From positions 12,373,217 to 12,437,216 of the forward strand of contig NC_037597.1 of the NCBI RefSeq assembly GCF_003073045.1: DNA of 64,000 bases, written 5' to 3'. This document shows positions 25,104 through 38,263 of the stretch, in pieces. Under the pieces are notes generated by a model. It had not been told where the DNA came from, did not search any database, and saw nothing but the letters and a program-made list of their open reading frames with translations. Each line of letters starts with the position of its first letter. The first letter of the stretch is position 1. The DNA comes from Pomacea canaliculata (taxonomy: Eukaryota > Mollusca > Gastropoda > Architaenioglossa > Ampullariidae). The translations under genes and the position numbers were made by a program.

Positions 25104-28100
25104 ATGAAGGCAAACAGTAACTTTCGTGACCAGGTGGGGCAGGTGACAAGTTGGTTCAAGGAATGGAGTGAGTGTGAGCAGACAGTAGCTCTGTACTCTT
25201 TGCTTAAAAAGCTGTCACCAGCTCAAGCCAAGTTTCTAGACCAAGTCCTTCAGCAAAGTTTGGCAGACTGTACTGATGTCATGCAACTGCAGAAGAAAGC
25301 CAATGATGAAGGTAACTCTTGAAATTCGGGCAAGTGTTTGTGTAGCTGTGTAGGTTAATGGATGGGTGAGTGTTTTCCTTATCACATTTAATTAATCTAT
25401 TTTGTCTTTCTTTCATAGACAGACATGGCCTTTGTAATTTGAGTGTTTTGTTTCTTTTGTAAGCTATAGCATTCAACATCGAGTGTTTGCGTGTTTTTTT
25501 GTCTTTCCACTAACATAGGAAGCAGGCAAGCAAGTATTTGCTTATCTATAAAGCATATGTAAGTTGTACAGTTTTGTGAAAATAACTTTTTTGTTAGGTG
25601 GACCAGATTTATTAAGGTTTTTGTTCCGTTGGGAAGAACTACTTTGCCATAAGCAGTGGCACATACTGCTAATATTGTCAGAGGAAGTATGGATTTGGGT
25701 GTGCTTTTGAGAAAATCTTTTGGGAAACTTTACTTTTTAAGAAAAGTATTGTAAAATGGTTCAGGATGTTATACTTTTGTGGCTGGTAATGAACATTTTT
25801 ATTTATCAACTATATTGTATTGTTGTGCTTATCGCTGTTTGTCACTGGACATAGTGAGAAGATACGGATATAATTTTAGTACTTCTGTATAGAGGTAGAA
25901 CCTTGAGCAAGCTTTTGTATTTTCTAATGTTTCCAAAAGGGAAGAAACTTTGCATCCAAATCAAAAGATTCTTTAATTTAGAAAAGTAGTCAGAATTTTT
26001 TTTTATGGCACCTGTGTTTGCACGTTGGGTGTGATGGAGGAGAGGGGTACAGTTGCCTGCTGATAAAAAAATGTTTGGCATGCACTCATTAGTTTCAGTG
26101 TGCACCATCTGTGAGAACGATTGTCATTGCCCAGATCTGAGCTTGGGAACATGAATAAAATGTCAGCTGCAGCAGAGACAGTGAAAAAATGTGAAAAAGA
26201 AATTCATGCACATTTTTATGTAAATGACACAAACACACACTATAATTTATAGTGTTTTTTTTCAACGTGTGTCTGGTACAGCTGAAATTTTATCCATGCT
26301 CCAAAACTCCAGTAACAAAACATTCCAGATTAAATGCTTTATAAATCTTTAACCTTGTTTTGCTACTTTAATACATTGTTTTGTCTGGCAATAATCAATG
26401 ATTAGCAAGTTTAATTGACGGGCTTTACATAGAACACAATGTCGAAGGTCAAATTAAGGAAGTGATATATTCAGTAACATGATGTTTCCTGCTTGACAAG
26501 TATTTTTCTTAATACCTATGGTGGTGTTATTTTGGAGAACAGAACTGAGGGTGGTCATCATTTTTCTTTAGCTAAAGTTAAAGCATTTGATTTTCAATAG
26601 TTGTGAGAGAGACCTGATTCAGGTGACATTTTTTAAAACTGGATTTTCTAGGTGGTTAGAATATTAATAGGTGTTTTAATTTTTACAGTAATATTTGATG
26701 TTTGTACTGGCTTTCCTAACAAGGGATGCAAGGTAACTGAAAGCCTCCTGTTTTAAATTAATTCAGTAGATGTCAATATTAAATTTTGAGAGGCTTAAGA
26801 GTTTGAAAAGTGTGGGTGAAAAGAGAAGAAAGTGAGGTAATCAACAGAATAAACACAAGTGTGGAATTTTGCTACCAGCAGAAGATAGAGGGTAGTCAAA
26901 GAATGGCAGCTGAACCACTAAATACAGCATTCCCTGAAATGGGCCATTTATTTTAAATCTAGTAATTGTTAGCAGATCTTTCATTTAGTCAGCATGTTAT
27001 TGAAGCAAACTACCATTGCAAATATAAAACCAGAAATTTCTGTTGTGATGATTGTTGCAGGGCATATGGTATGATGGGGTTTAAGAGGACCTAAGTTGAT
27101 CACTAAGATTATGCAGCACAATGAATTTTTCATGTCTTGACAAATTGCTTTTTTATTACGAATGAATAAACCATAACCTGGTTTGTCTAAACATATTTAT
27201 TTCGTTGAAACAGTGATGTAAGAATATCAGTTTTTCCCATTTATTTGTAGAATTTTTTTGTTCATAGTAATAAGTTTGATTTCTTTAGTACACATTTTTT
27301 TAAATTAAGAAATTATTATTTTATGGCAGCAAAATATTGAGAAATAATAGAATAAATTTTGTATTGTTTCCCATGGCTGTTTCAGTTTTTGTAGCTGGAC
27401 TCTGTGGGGAGGACAAAGGCAAAGTCATTCTACAGTTACTGCAGTTACTGCCATTGCTACAGGCTGGCAATGAGAAAGCTAAAGCAGAGTATTTGAAGCT
27501 TATACCTGAGGTGTTATCTCACACTATTGAGAATGGTGTGAATATTGAGGAAAGTAGACAACTTTTGTCCTATTCACTCATTCATCCTGCCATTACGCAA
27601 GAAGAGCGCTCCAAGTTTCGCATGTGGCTGGGATATCTTGAAGAGCGCTTTACCTACTCCATTTCTCACACACGCCCCTCTGCCACTGCACCTGAGGGAC
27701 TTGCCCCTGCAGTGGCACCCATTTCTGCCTCCCAGGAGGGGCTAAACAATCTGCAAGGTGCTGGAGGCCCTAGCCCTCCCTATGGGAAATGGTTGGCATG
27801 GACAGGGTCATGCTGCCCATTATGGGATGGATGGTGGAGGTGTGTCAGGAAGTGGTTCAGGAGATGGTGGAACAGTAGGGTCAGGTCTCCTATCAAATGG
27901 CCATTATGGCCTTCGGGCTACAAACAGTCATGCTGGTGTGTTTAGTGTGCCTAATGGACATCATCTGCCTCTTCAAGCAACCTCTTCAGCACCACCCAAC
28001 TTTGAAACACTGTCTACATCAGTTTCACAGGGTGAGTAATCAGTTTTGTTTTTAATAGTTATTTTTATACTTCACATTAACTGGAGTAGTTTTTCTTCAT

Positions 28101-31100
28101 TTCCTTTAACTTTTGCTTAATTTGTAGTTTATAAGTTTACTGGTACAAAAAAAATCAGAGAATTGTATTCGTACAAGATATTTGACATTTGGAACAACAC
28201 TGTAAACAGAACTACATTTTGAAGCATTATTCTTATGATCATTGTATATTCACACTAGTAAGACGTTGTTTTAAAAAAGTACTTATTAATATTTATGATT
28301 AAAATACATTTCACATGGTGGGAAACACAGCAGAGATCAATGAGATCTATTATATATATATGTGTGTGTGGTCATGCCCATTTATATCATGGTGTAAGTA
28401 GCCTCAGTAACCTGAGTAGTTTAACTTATAGTTGTCTTGGAAAAAAATAAGCATATACATGTAACCTTAAATGTATCATAAATCTTATCATTTACTGTGC
28501 AAAACGGAAACAAAACAATATTATGCTGGAAAATTGTTTAATGTTAGTAAATTTAAACCCAGTGATTTTTCAACTTCAGGTATCAGCAGTCAACCAAACA
28601 TGCACACGCGTTTGCACCGCACCACATCAATTGTTCACAGCACGCCTCTACCACTGAGGGTTCAGAACCCAGAAAAGACAGTTACTGATTGGCTGCAGAT
28701 GCACTCATCTGTGACTGGAGGACCTGGTGGTTTAGCAATAGGAAGGGGGCGATCGCCATCTTTTACAGAGCATGCTCCACTGTCACCACAGAGCAGTGTG
28801 ACTTCTTCAGGGAGTGGAGGCAGTGATTCACACCATGATGATGGGCCCCAGCCTGTAAGGGACAGTTTTCTGGAAGAAGGCAGTGGTATGCGAGGTCAGT
28901 TGAGCTATTTTTTTTTTTTTAAAGTACATTTTGACCACCTTTGTTAATAGTGTCAGCATGTGTTTTCTTCTGTTTTTTTTTTATGCAGTGATTCATGAAA
29001 TGAAGCTAGTTTTTGTGATATCTTTGTTCTGGCATTCTGAACAATCTGTAGGGGAAAGAAAGGGAATAGAACTGTCAAGTAAGAACATTAAACTCCCAGC
29101 AGAACATTCATTTCCTCACAAATATTTGAATTCAAAAGTTAATCTGATGCTTATTGAATTACAAGAAAGACATCCTTCACAGAAAAAAAGTTGCTTGCTC
29201 CTACTGCAAAAGAAGAATTGAAAAAAATGTATATTCTGGAATCCACAAACTGTACTAACATTTCAAAAGAAATTTTCTTAAGAATGTGAAAATTTCATTT
29301 TCAAATATATTTTCCTCGGTAATGTGCAGTGTTTCATTTTGGAAACATGGGTAAATCATGTAAGAAAACTCCAAATCAAGTAAAACTGCTAAGGGGGTCT
29401 GAAAAGGTAAATAATTTGGCACTGAAAAATTTTAAAATGTTATATAGATTGATCTGAAGGTCCTATGAGTCATTTTATTATATGAACCAAGCATATGAAA
29501 ACTGAAATTATGTTATTAATGTTATTGGATGTCTTGTCATTTTTAGTAATTTTTCATGTATATGGATATTGAGGTGTACTTTTTTCCTGGGTTTAGTTGA
29601 TAAAACTTTCAGTGTGGCTACATGAGATCTTTAGAAACCCTATGAACTCTATGAATGGGGGAAATACTGATAACATAAGTATATTCTAAATAAAGCCAAA
29701 GTACTCATGATCAGTACCATCACTGCTATGCAAACACTATCATTCATTTTGTTTCTAACCTTTTGAGAGATAACATTTTGAAAGCAATGTAAAATGTTTA
29801 TTTAAATGATTTGCAGTGTCATACCAAGAATGCATGGACATATACACCCTCACTCATTGACTCCTAATGACATTCAGAACCTGAACATATCCTCTTGATT
29901 TTTTTTTTTAAATTGAAAGACCATCAAATTGCCCACTGGGACAAATAAAGTTGGTCATTGTCATTGTCATCATACCTGTCAAGATGGAATGGGTATAACC
30001 TATTTCATTATTTACATTACACCTTAAATTATGACTGTTAGCCTCTAAAGGACCTATCCAACATTTCAGAGCTTTCTTTGCACTTAAGATGATTATTAAA
30101 TAAGTAAGGAGTGTCCGTTGAACAAGCTTGCCTTGATATTTATGATCCTGTCGTGCAGTGTATGCACACTTAATTAAAAGAGGTTTCTGACAGGACGCCA
30201 AAGAAGATTGCATGCTAGTGTGTTCCATGTTAATTTTTTATGAATGTCCCATGGAATTTTAGCTTTTTTAAAAAAAATATTCAAAGCACAAAGCATGCGT
30301 AAATTATCGTTGTCAGTGTACAGAAGCACATGACAGGCATAATTGTCTGTGGAATATTTAGCGTTCCAGACTTTAGATAGGCCAAAAGTTGTAGTTATCC
30401 TTTTGATGCTGATGCACCATATAATTAAACTTTTTTAGTGAAGGTTGACTGCTTTATTGTAAAGTGCTTTTCAAAATAGACTAATAATAGAAAAGGAAAT
30501 ATGAAAAAAGTTTTGTAGAGCACATAAAACTTTAGATTTCAATTTCCATTTCAGTGTCACCAACAAAGATATAACTTACTAAAAATGATTATTTATGGAT
30601 TTTTGTTTGTTTGTGTAACTTATTAATAATTCAAAAGTAAAATGGACAGGAAAATTAAAAACAGGTTTTTGCAAAAAGCATTTTTATTCTTAAAGATGTA
30701 GTTTAGCAGTAAATTATCTGTTAACTAGCATTGTTAGTTAATCTAATTTAGAACATCCATATTATTGTACATGTAATTCAATTATTAAAAGTCTTGATTG
30801 TGAAGTTAAATTTTGACTTCGGACTTTATCACAGAAAGTTGGTATGTTGCTAATATTTAGGAACTGAAGACTGAAATGCAGTCCTTCTATTGTGTGATGT
30901 TAGCTGGACTAAGGAGAAAAGGCTTAAATATATGTGTGCAGCAGTCACACAGTTGTGTTGGTTCCAGGTTTTTGGAGTCATACTCTATGATCAGGATTTC
31001 CTATCCAAAAATTGCAGGGGTATTTAGAGCTGTGATAATTGTTGGGTTTTTTTTCTCAAGCTTTCTTTACATCTGTACAGGATTTGGACATTCTTATAGG

Positions 31101-34100
31101 GTGGTCTGGTAGTAAACGGTTAGCGCCTGTCACCAATACAGTGAATGTTGGCTACCTGGGCTCAGCTCTCGTCTTGGGCACGCTGTTCTTTCTCTGCATG
31201 TAGCATCGGTTTACAGGGCTGACTGCCTTGCCGTGATGTAGCCTTAGTTGCTGGCTCTGTGTAAAACACCAATCTCCTCCCCAATTAGGCATTCTTATGT
31301 GTCTTAAGCACACTTCATTTCACACTATGTGTGTTAAACATTGAATGAAAGTGTGTATATGTGAAAGAATACTTTGTTTTGGCATTAATCAAATCAAAGA
31401 GGAATATAACACTATAATCAGTATTCTGGGATAGATGAACAGTTGAATGCTAAACTGGATTGTTAAACGACTTATGACTGGCAAGACAAGACCATTTAAA
31501 GCAGGGGTGGGCAATTAATTTTCCCAAGGGGCCGGATGAGAAACTGGAATGGTTCTAGAGGGCCGGATGAGAAACTGGGGTGGTTCTAGAGGGCCGGACT
31601 AATATAGTTAACACAGTTTTATCCAATACTGTATACATAGTATATATACTGGTGGGCGGCCAGCGGGCGGGCCGGTCAGAGACAGGAGGCGGGCCGGATC
31701 CGGCTCGCGGGCCGGCGTTTGCCCAGGCCTGATTTAAAGGGTATTTAAAAAAATGTACATAGACAGTCTAGTTTAAAGTCCCTGGTATATGGTTGTTTGT
31801 ATTTAGTATGTATTTGAATGGTAAGAAGAAAAGTTCATGGAGATACTGTGTTAAAGAGCTTTGATTTTGAATCTCTGAGGTAATTAGGAGCACAGTGCTG
31901 GGTGCCGGTCATTCCTGCAAATTAATTAACGGAAAGTGCTTCCTGATGTCTCTGGCTTTAACAGAGCTCTGAGGTCATTGATTACAGATGCTGATTTTCC
32001 TAACAATTTATCTTTATACTGACAGCCATAGCTTCTTCAAAAAGTATAGTTGAAGAAAAAAGAATGTATAAAAAGATTTGATTTCCTGTGTGTGAGTTTT
32101 TTTTTGGCAAACAATATGCATGAATAAAAATGAAGAACTGAGGAGTGACCAGAAGAGTTAGCTTATTATAAAAGATATTTTTTAAACAAAAAAGTCTTGA
32201 CATTGGACATAAAATCCTCAGACATATACATACATCCCTTGACTGGTAGCACCTTATGAGTGGTAAAACTGGTCCATTAGTACTCATGATAGGGAGTGGG
32301 GTGGACAGCTGGATAGAAGTGGTGGCTGACAAAGCTCGTAGGTTAGGCCTGTCTTAAATGGTGATGAACAGGACTGCATGGAAGGATCGGTCCACTCTTT
32401 TCTGTTTGCCAGCCTTGTACAAGGAACACTCAAGGACAGTTTTAGATAGTGTCATGCCATGGTCACATGGCGACTGTTCTCCATACAAAGTAACTGGTTT
32501 GACACTCCCTGTACAAGATCCAAAGCAGTCTTTTGAGGTGCTTGGTCAGAGGTGTGCCTTTATTCTTCTCTCTGTATCACCAAGCAGAGTTTATGTCTTG
32601 CATCCATGCAACAGGACCAAAACTACAAGAGAGGGCAACACAAGCAGACTGAAGAGACTGACTCAGGTGCTAGGGTGTCAGTTGCTGATAGACTGGGATG
32701 AAGTGGTGAAAACAACTGTAACATAGTATGGCAATTTTGTAAGCTTGAACTATCAGCCAACTTGTGGCGAACGATGTAGAAACATGTGAGTCATATTTTA
32801 TACTTTAAATGCACCCAGGCTGTCTTTACTTGCACCTGGCTGAAACCTGTGGTTGTGATTTGAATAATGGTGAATGAATTTGTAAGATGCATTTGATGCC
32901 CACTGAGAAGTCTGTGCTCGTGTAAGCACCTTATATGCAAGCATCTAAGCCCGTCGTTGGTGGGGTAAACTGTTTTATAAATAAACATTATTATTATTAC
33001 ATGAAGGAACAGACTGAAAGATGCACAACAATGAAGATAAAGTACAAAAGACAGTAAAGACTCAGAGGAAACAGACAGTAATGACAAAATCAATAAAGGG
33101 ATATCGGAAGAACAGACTAATCTAGAGGGAAAAGGAGAGGGAGAAGGGAGAAAGACGTAAGCAGGTTAGTAGTGGACTGTTTTTAGGATTAGTGTTTGCG
33201 TAAAACATTTTGGGTAAGTTTCGGATATAACAGGAAAGAAATCCACCACTTTGCTGCACCATAGCAAAAGAGCAGGTGACATTATTGTTTTGGTGATAGG
33301 TGTAAATAACATGTGCTGGTCACACAACCAGAGAAAGACTCTAGGTTCTGGTTGGGAGATAGGGGGTGAGAAGTTAAGAGAAATTGGCAGGAAAAGTGTT
33401 TTCAAAAAGAATTAAAACAGATCACAGCAACTTGTACTGAAAGCAAGTACAGACGGCCACGGAAGAACAAAGGAAAGGGTGATATTGTTCCCTTCTTTTT
33501 TGGATGAGCAATCTGGGAAAAGGAAAAAGGAGTAAGTTCTAACTTGATATAGGTTCAACCATGTCTTTCGAGATTGTTTTCATGTTTCTTCAATAAAGAG
33601 GTTGGGCATGGCAGAATTCATGCTCTCAGGTGGGATGCCAGTAGCAGATGGGGCTAAGGTTGAAATGCACGATTTGTTAAAGCAAGTTAAAGCCTGTTCT
33701 CTGTAATAATTGTGAACCTTGATTTTTCTGGTTTCTTCAGTTTTTTTTTTTTTGCACCCCACCAGGATTTTTCAGTTCTGTTTCTCCTCTCTGTGATATT
33801 ATTAAAGACAGTGGAGTGCATTTATGCTTTAAGAACTGACCTTTAGTTAAAGATGCAGAAAACTCTCTTAAGAAAAACATAGATTTCTTTTTGGCAGAAG
33901 TCCATTCTATTTTGATAGGTATTGTTGTATGTGATATGTTTTATAAAATTTTGTGTATTTTATTTGTCCTTTATAATGCATAGTCATTAGTTTGCATACA
34001 GCAAACAAAACTTTGTACATAAATGTGTTGGCAATAATTCTGATCATTTTTCATTATGTTGAAGAGTGCTTAGTGCTTTTTATTTTATTAACCTGACTAG

Positions 34101-37100
34101 CCTGAACTATACAGGTTTAATCATAATTTAAATGACCTTTCATACCAGATTAAACTTTAGTTTTCAGAGGTATTACATGAATAATTCTAAGGTAACATTT
34201 CTTGTGAGAGCAGGCAGAATAATCAATCATAATGTAAATGATAATCATAATAATTGAACTCACAATAAATTTTATTATTGCAGAGGTGCCAGTATGGCTG
34301 AAGACACTGCGACTTCACAAGTACTCATATTTGTTCCGACAAATGACTTATGAGGAGATGCTTGACATCACAGAGGAGTGGCTGGAAGCGCAGGTGAGAA
34401 ACATTTCTAAAAACTCTTTTAAAAACTCCAAGATATACCTGTATGCAACTGCACAGTTTTATTTCATTGTGCTGAACATTAGAGTACTGTGCTAAGGCAG
34501 TTGTTCATCAGCTTAACTGTCTGCCCTAGTAACCAACCCCCACCCCCCACCCCCGCTTTTTTATTTCCTTTTTATTGCTTTGGTTCTTATTCATATTCTC
34601 TTTATGTGAAATGAGCATCTTCATGATGGAAACACATACCTTAATTTAAAAACATATGGTCATCATTATCATGATCTTCATCACAGTCAGGCATGTTTGC
34701 ACCACCATATGTGTATTGCCATGTCATACACAGCGCTTGTATTGCCTGTTTTATAAAAAAATAAATTCATAAATTTATGATACACCCTTTTAGAGATTAG
34801 CATGTAGAAATCTGTGCCATCAGCATTTCATATTGATGAAGAGAGTGATTTCTGGCTGCTTTTCATTCTGACCTACCCATGAAATATCCTAATTTACCCT
34901 TTAAGACTTCTTTTCTTTGCAGAAAGTTACAAAGGGTGCAAGACATAAGATTGTTATCAGTATTCAAAAGCTTCGGGAGCGACAGCAGGTACTTCGTGAC
35001 TTCGAAAAGGTAAATGCATAGTGATAAAAAGAATTTATGCTATATTGGTACTGGAATATAATTTTACAGTCACGAGATAGAAATTGCATTTTTTTTTTGT
35101 AAATCCTAGAGCATCATGGAAGGTGGATCTATCAAGGAGGTTCTTGGTGAGATGAAAAACATGCTGAATACTCCAATCAAGGCCTATAACATGGCCCATT
35201 CAGGGGCTGCATCTACTACACCTGGCACTTCTCCATTCTCACCACCGCCATCACCTGACTCAGAAATTGTTGAAGGCAACTTACCTGGACAATTCTGTAG
35301 ACTTATGGGGAAAGGTAAGCATTGCAATGCAAATGTGTACGTGTGAGTTTATTGTGAGAACATGTTTGAATTTATGTGTCTAAAATCCTGAACCTATTTG
35401 CATCTGTATGCAGTAGATAGTAATATCTTCTAAATTTTTTTTAATCTCTCCTTCCAAGAGTAGAGAACTTTTACAGGTATACTGGCTTTCTTTCTTTGTA
35501 AAAGTAAACTTAAATTTGTGTCTGTTTTTGTTGTTGTTGTTGTTGTTGTTGTATTTTTCAGTGTATCCATCTTTGTTTATGTCAGTAGCAATTTGCCTTT
35601 GGCAGTTGAGGAAAGTTTCTGGAAGTTTGTATTTAGTGCTGTTGTTTATCCTTCCATTATTCATCTGTTGTTTGCTTGTTCTTCTGTCCCTTATATGTTT
35701 CCCATGTCTCGTTCTTAAGTGCTTAGAGCATGCTTCTTAGGAGTGTGAGTATGCCCTATATAAATTTTGCATTTATTATTGTTATATGAGTTTGCTGTTG
35801 AAGATTTAATTTAATTTAATCACACACTTAGCTAAGTGTAAAAATATGTGTGGATCTTGATAGGAGCTGTTGTCTTTTACAAGTATCTCATGAAAAGGCA
35901 GAAAAGATCTGAAAATATCAGCACTCACTTAGACAAACATCTTTACCACTGACTTCATCTTTTGCTTGCATTGTGAATAGTAGACATGTTGAGGAATATG
36001 GAAATGAAGAAGGCAGTGGAATAAGTATTGTTGCTAATCTGCATGTCAGAAACAAACAGAAATACCACCCACCAGAATATATTCAAACAAAATAAATTTT
36101 TTTGATTTTACAGTGTGCACCCAGCTCCTGACAGCAAGCATTCCAGATGATGAGAGCATACAGCTTTATTTTCAGCTCATCGATAAATGTCTCAATCATG
36201 AGGTGGGTCCTGCTAAATATTAATAGGTGATCATTTTATCCAGAGGTAACCAGTCATAGGGGAGATATGATAAAGCGTAGCAGTGATGAACTTTTACCAG
36301 CATGTTATGCGCCTACATGAGAAGGTCATCATAGGTATACATGCATATGAATGCATTCACACTCTGTCACTAATTCATTTAACCTCTGTCACTCTTTGTC
36401 TGAACACTTTTGATCCATTAAAAGCCACCCTTATAAAGAAAAGTATCTTTTTCTTGCAGGCCTTTTCGCAACGACAGAAATCCCTTCTGTCTTCTTGGAA
36501 ACAGCAAGCTCAGAAAATCTGGCAGCCACCTTCTCACAAGTTTGATAGGAGGCAGAAGGGGTATGTTGGGTGATTGACTTCTTTATTGTTAGTTTTAGAT
36601 TTTCATCATAAACATAGTTTAGTATTTGTGTGGGTTTGTTAAAAATAATCAGTCACCAGTTGTTTTACTGTTTATCTCATTATTTTTATGTTCTTTATTT
36701 GTGTCTAAAGGTGGGGCAATACATTTCCTATGGGCAATGCAGTAACAATACGTGGGGGAGGCTCTCGTTCCCGTCTCACACCAGGTCAAACAGGAGTTCA
36801 GCAGTGGAGTTTTGGTTCCAAGGCGCTCAGTTCTAGGATCTGCAGCTGTCCACACACCACTGCAACGCAATAGTTCTCTAAACACATCAATTTTGAATAA
36901 GCCAGGGCTTTTAGAGGTGAGACGACTTGTGATTATATTGTGGTAGTACCTTCTCAGTGGAAACCTTCCATACTATGAATCCTTTCTTTGATAAGACCCA
37001 AAACATTTTGACAGATTTTGTCTTATAAATTTCCTCCTTAGTGTGACTAATAAATGATCATTTGTGCTGTATTAAACTTTTTGTAGAAATTATATGTTAA

Positions 37101-38263
37101 ACTGCTTCTTAAAAGAGTGCTTGTGACAAAAATTATCTGACTTTTGAAGAAAGAGTGCAGGTTATCAAAGTGCTTTGGGTTAAAGACTTTCCATAGGGAT
37201 ACAGTTTTCCTCATGCAGAAAAAAGTATTTTTTTTTCACTTTAAACACATAGGGAAGCTTTAGGTAGGGCTTCGAAATTTTACTGAAAGATTAAATTGTG
37301 TAAAAAAAAACAACAAAAAAATACCAAAGAGACTTGACTGATGATAAATAAAGACTAAGGTGGTTAGAACACAGTTGAAGATAGGAGAAAAATCAAGAAC
37401 TCGAGAAGTTTACAGCTCCTCCATATCCCACCCCCACCCCACAAATAAACAAAAAACAACTTAAAAATTTAAAAAAATGGAGTTGACTGGGGACAGGAAA
37501 AGATGTCAGAAATTTCCTTCAAATTACTATGTCTTCATTGTCTGTTTTATTCACAGTTTTGGTCATATGGATTCTTTCAGCAGTTCGATACTGATGTCTT
37601 TAATAGTTTATGCCGCTTGCATTTCAAAACACTCTTTTTCTTCTGTAATGCTGGCTTGCCAGTTATATGTTTTATGTAGTGTTGGTATAGATGAACTGCC
37701 TTTCTTCATTATGTGTGCACTTCAATTAAATTAACTTGATGACTCATTAACTTTTTGGTATAAAATTTTTTGACAAACTTGCATATCTTCTGTGACAGAT
37801 TATAGAAAATGTATTCTTCTCCCCCCAAAAAAAACCTAAGTTATTAAATATTTGACAGGCAAAACAGCCAGTAACAAGAACCCAGTCTGCACCATTGCGA
37901 TCATCTCATCTTACTCTGACCATGCAAAGTACCGGCACAGAGCCAGCCACAGACACAGAAATAAATGCCAGCCTTGATTCTTTATGCTTAAGGATGACTG
38001 AGCATGCTATTGGCAGCCTTGGTGAGCTAAATTTATTTTACTTCAACTGAATTTCTTTTTATTTATTGACCCATCTTTTGTTTTGATTCTCTTTCTATAT
38101 CTGTCTCCCTCTTCTTCTGCTGAATTGTGACACTGACATTGTAAAATGCTTGTTGAGATGTTTTCATACACTCAGATTAAGAAAGTATATAAAGTATTCG
38201 GAGCTTAGGATCATTGTGATTTTTTTTTTTACAGATGGCAGCGACAAAGGATCAACATTCTGA
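25104..38263 (+). CDS. SAMD4A: Smaug / SAM domain-containing protein 4, complete but with two apparent frameshifts
   Basis: Smaug binds stem-loops with CNGG loops in mRNAs and represses translation or recruits CCR4-NOT deadenylase. Coding exons: 25104-25311, 27386-28031, 28580-28894, 34284-34393, 34923-35009, 35110-35314, 36114-36202, 36460-36560, 36711-36916, 37859-38021, 38235-38263. Allowing one extra base in exons 2 and 9, the product is 718 aa, the length of human SAMD4A. The N-terminal Smaug similarity regions read [20 protein letters not shown] and [34 protein letters not shown] follows near residue 360. The SAM domain (about 390-452) has [22 protein letters not shown] and [14 protein letters not shown]. 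The PHAT region (about 512-585) has [19 protein letters not shown] and [13 protein letters not shown]. The C-terminus has [13 protein letters not shown]. Invertebrates have one Smaug, equally related to SAMD4A and SAMD4B. Introns 2 and 3 hold most of the repeats. Confidence 0.95.
28350..28371. repeat. (TA)n(TG)n microsatellite
   Basis: Alternating TATATATATATGTGTGTGTG in SAMD4 intron 2. Confidence 0.8.
29925..29985 (+). repeat. Possible non-LTR element 3' end
   Basis: GGGACAAATAAAGTTGGTC followed by repeated ATTGTC units looks like the 3' terminus of a CR1/L2-type LINE or its SINE. It lies in SAMD4 intron 3. Upstream sequence is not recognisable. Confidence 0.35.
31100..31320 (+). mobile_element. 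tRNA-derived SINE (probable)
   Basis: The head GTGGTCTGGTAGTAAACGG then TTAGCGCCTGTCACC resembles a tRNA 5' half with an A-box. GGGCTCAGCTCT about 50 bp later could be a decayed B-box. A body of about 150 bp follows. It cannot fold into a full tRNA cloverleaf, so it is not called as a tRNA gene. SAMD4 intron 3. Confidence 0.6.
31502..31731. mobile_element. Non-autonomous hAT element with 8-bp target-site duplication
   Basis: The ends CAGGGGTGGGCAA and, read inward from the right, CAGGCCTGGGCAAA are hAT-type inverted repeats. The 8-bp duplication ATTTAAAG occurs at 31494-31501 and 31732-31739. The element is strikingly GC-rich against its surroundings. It contains two tandem copies of an about 31-bp unit (GGGCCGGATGAGAAACTGG...) near 31530-31592. 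There is no transposase. SAMD4 intron 3. Confidence 0.88.
32230..32440. repeat. Dispersed repeat fragment, related to 52180-52400
   Basis: Shared motifs include CTTGACTGGT, GGTGATGA-CAGG and GTC-ACTCTTT spaced similarly to 52180-52400. Both are probably decayed non-LTR fragments. The adjoining frame 32358-32726 may belong to it. Alignment was by eye only. Confidence 0.4.
32905..33000 (+). repeat. Non-LTR/SINE 3' tail with (ATT)n
   Basis: GTAAGCACCTTATATGCAAG ... TTTTATAAATAAACATTATTATTATTAC is a typical LINE/SINE end with a short (ATT)n tail. SAMD4 intron 3. Confidence 0.45.
35526..35553. repeat. (GTT)n microsatellite
   Basis: About eight GTT units in SAMD4 intron 6. Confidence 0.85.
35640..35790 (+). 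repeat. CR1-like LINE 3' end
   Basis: GTTCTTAAGTGCTTAGAGCA then TGCTTCTTAGGAGTGTGAGTATGCC, with CTATATAAATTTTGCATTTATTATT as the tail, matches the reverse complement of 57646-57740. It belongs to the same family as that larger copy. Confidence 0.65.
37877..37894 (+). other. RTQSAP motif in Smaug (possible 14-3-3 site)
   Basis: Residues 662-667 fit the RxxSxP mode of 14-3-3 ligands. Human SAMD4A has a similar TRTRSLP at the corresponding place before its conserved C-terminus. Binding itself is inference. Confidence 0.4.

Noticed and set aside
27386..28031. A short hidden intron explaining the SAMD4 exon 2 frame change
   Set aside because: The two conserved-looking frames abut within a few codons, leaving no room for an intron of viable size.
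31100..31175. A tRNA gene
   Set aside because: Only the 5' half resembles a tRNA and no cloverleaf can be drawn; better a SINE head.
32358..32726. 122-codon plus-strand ORF in SAMD4 intron 3
   Set aside because: Overlaps a dispersed-repeat fragment and has no recognisable domain; probably repeat-derived or chance.
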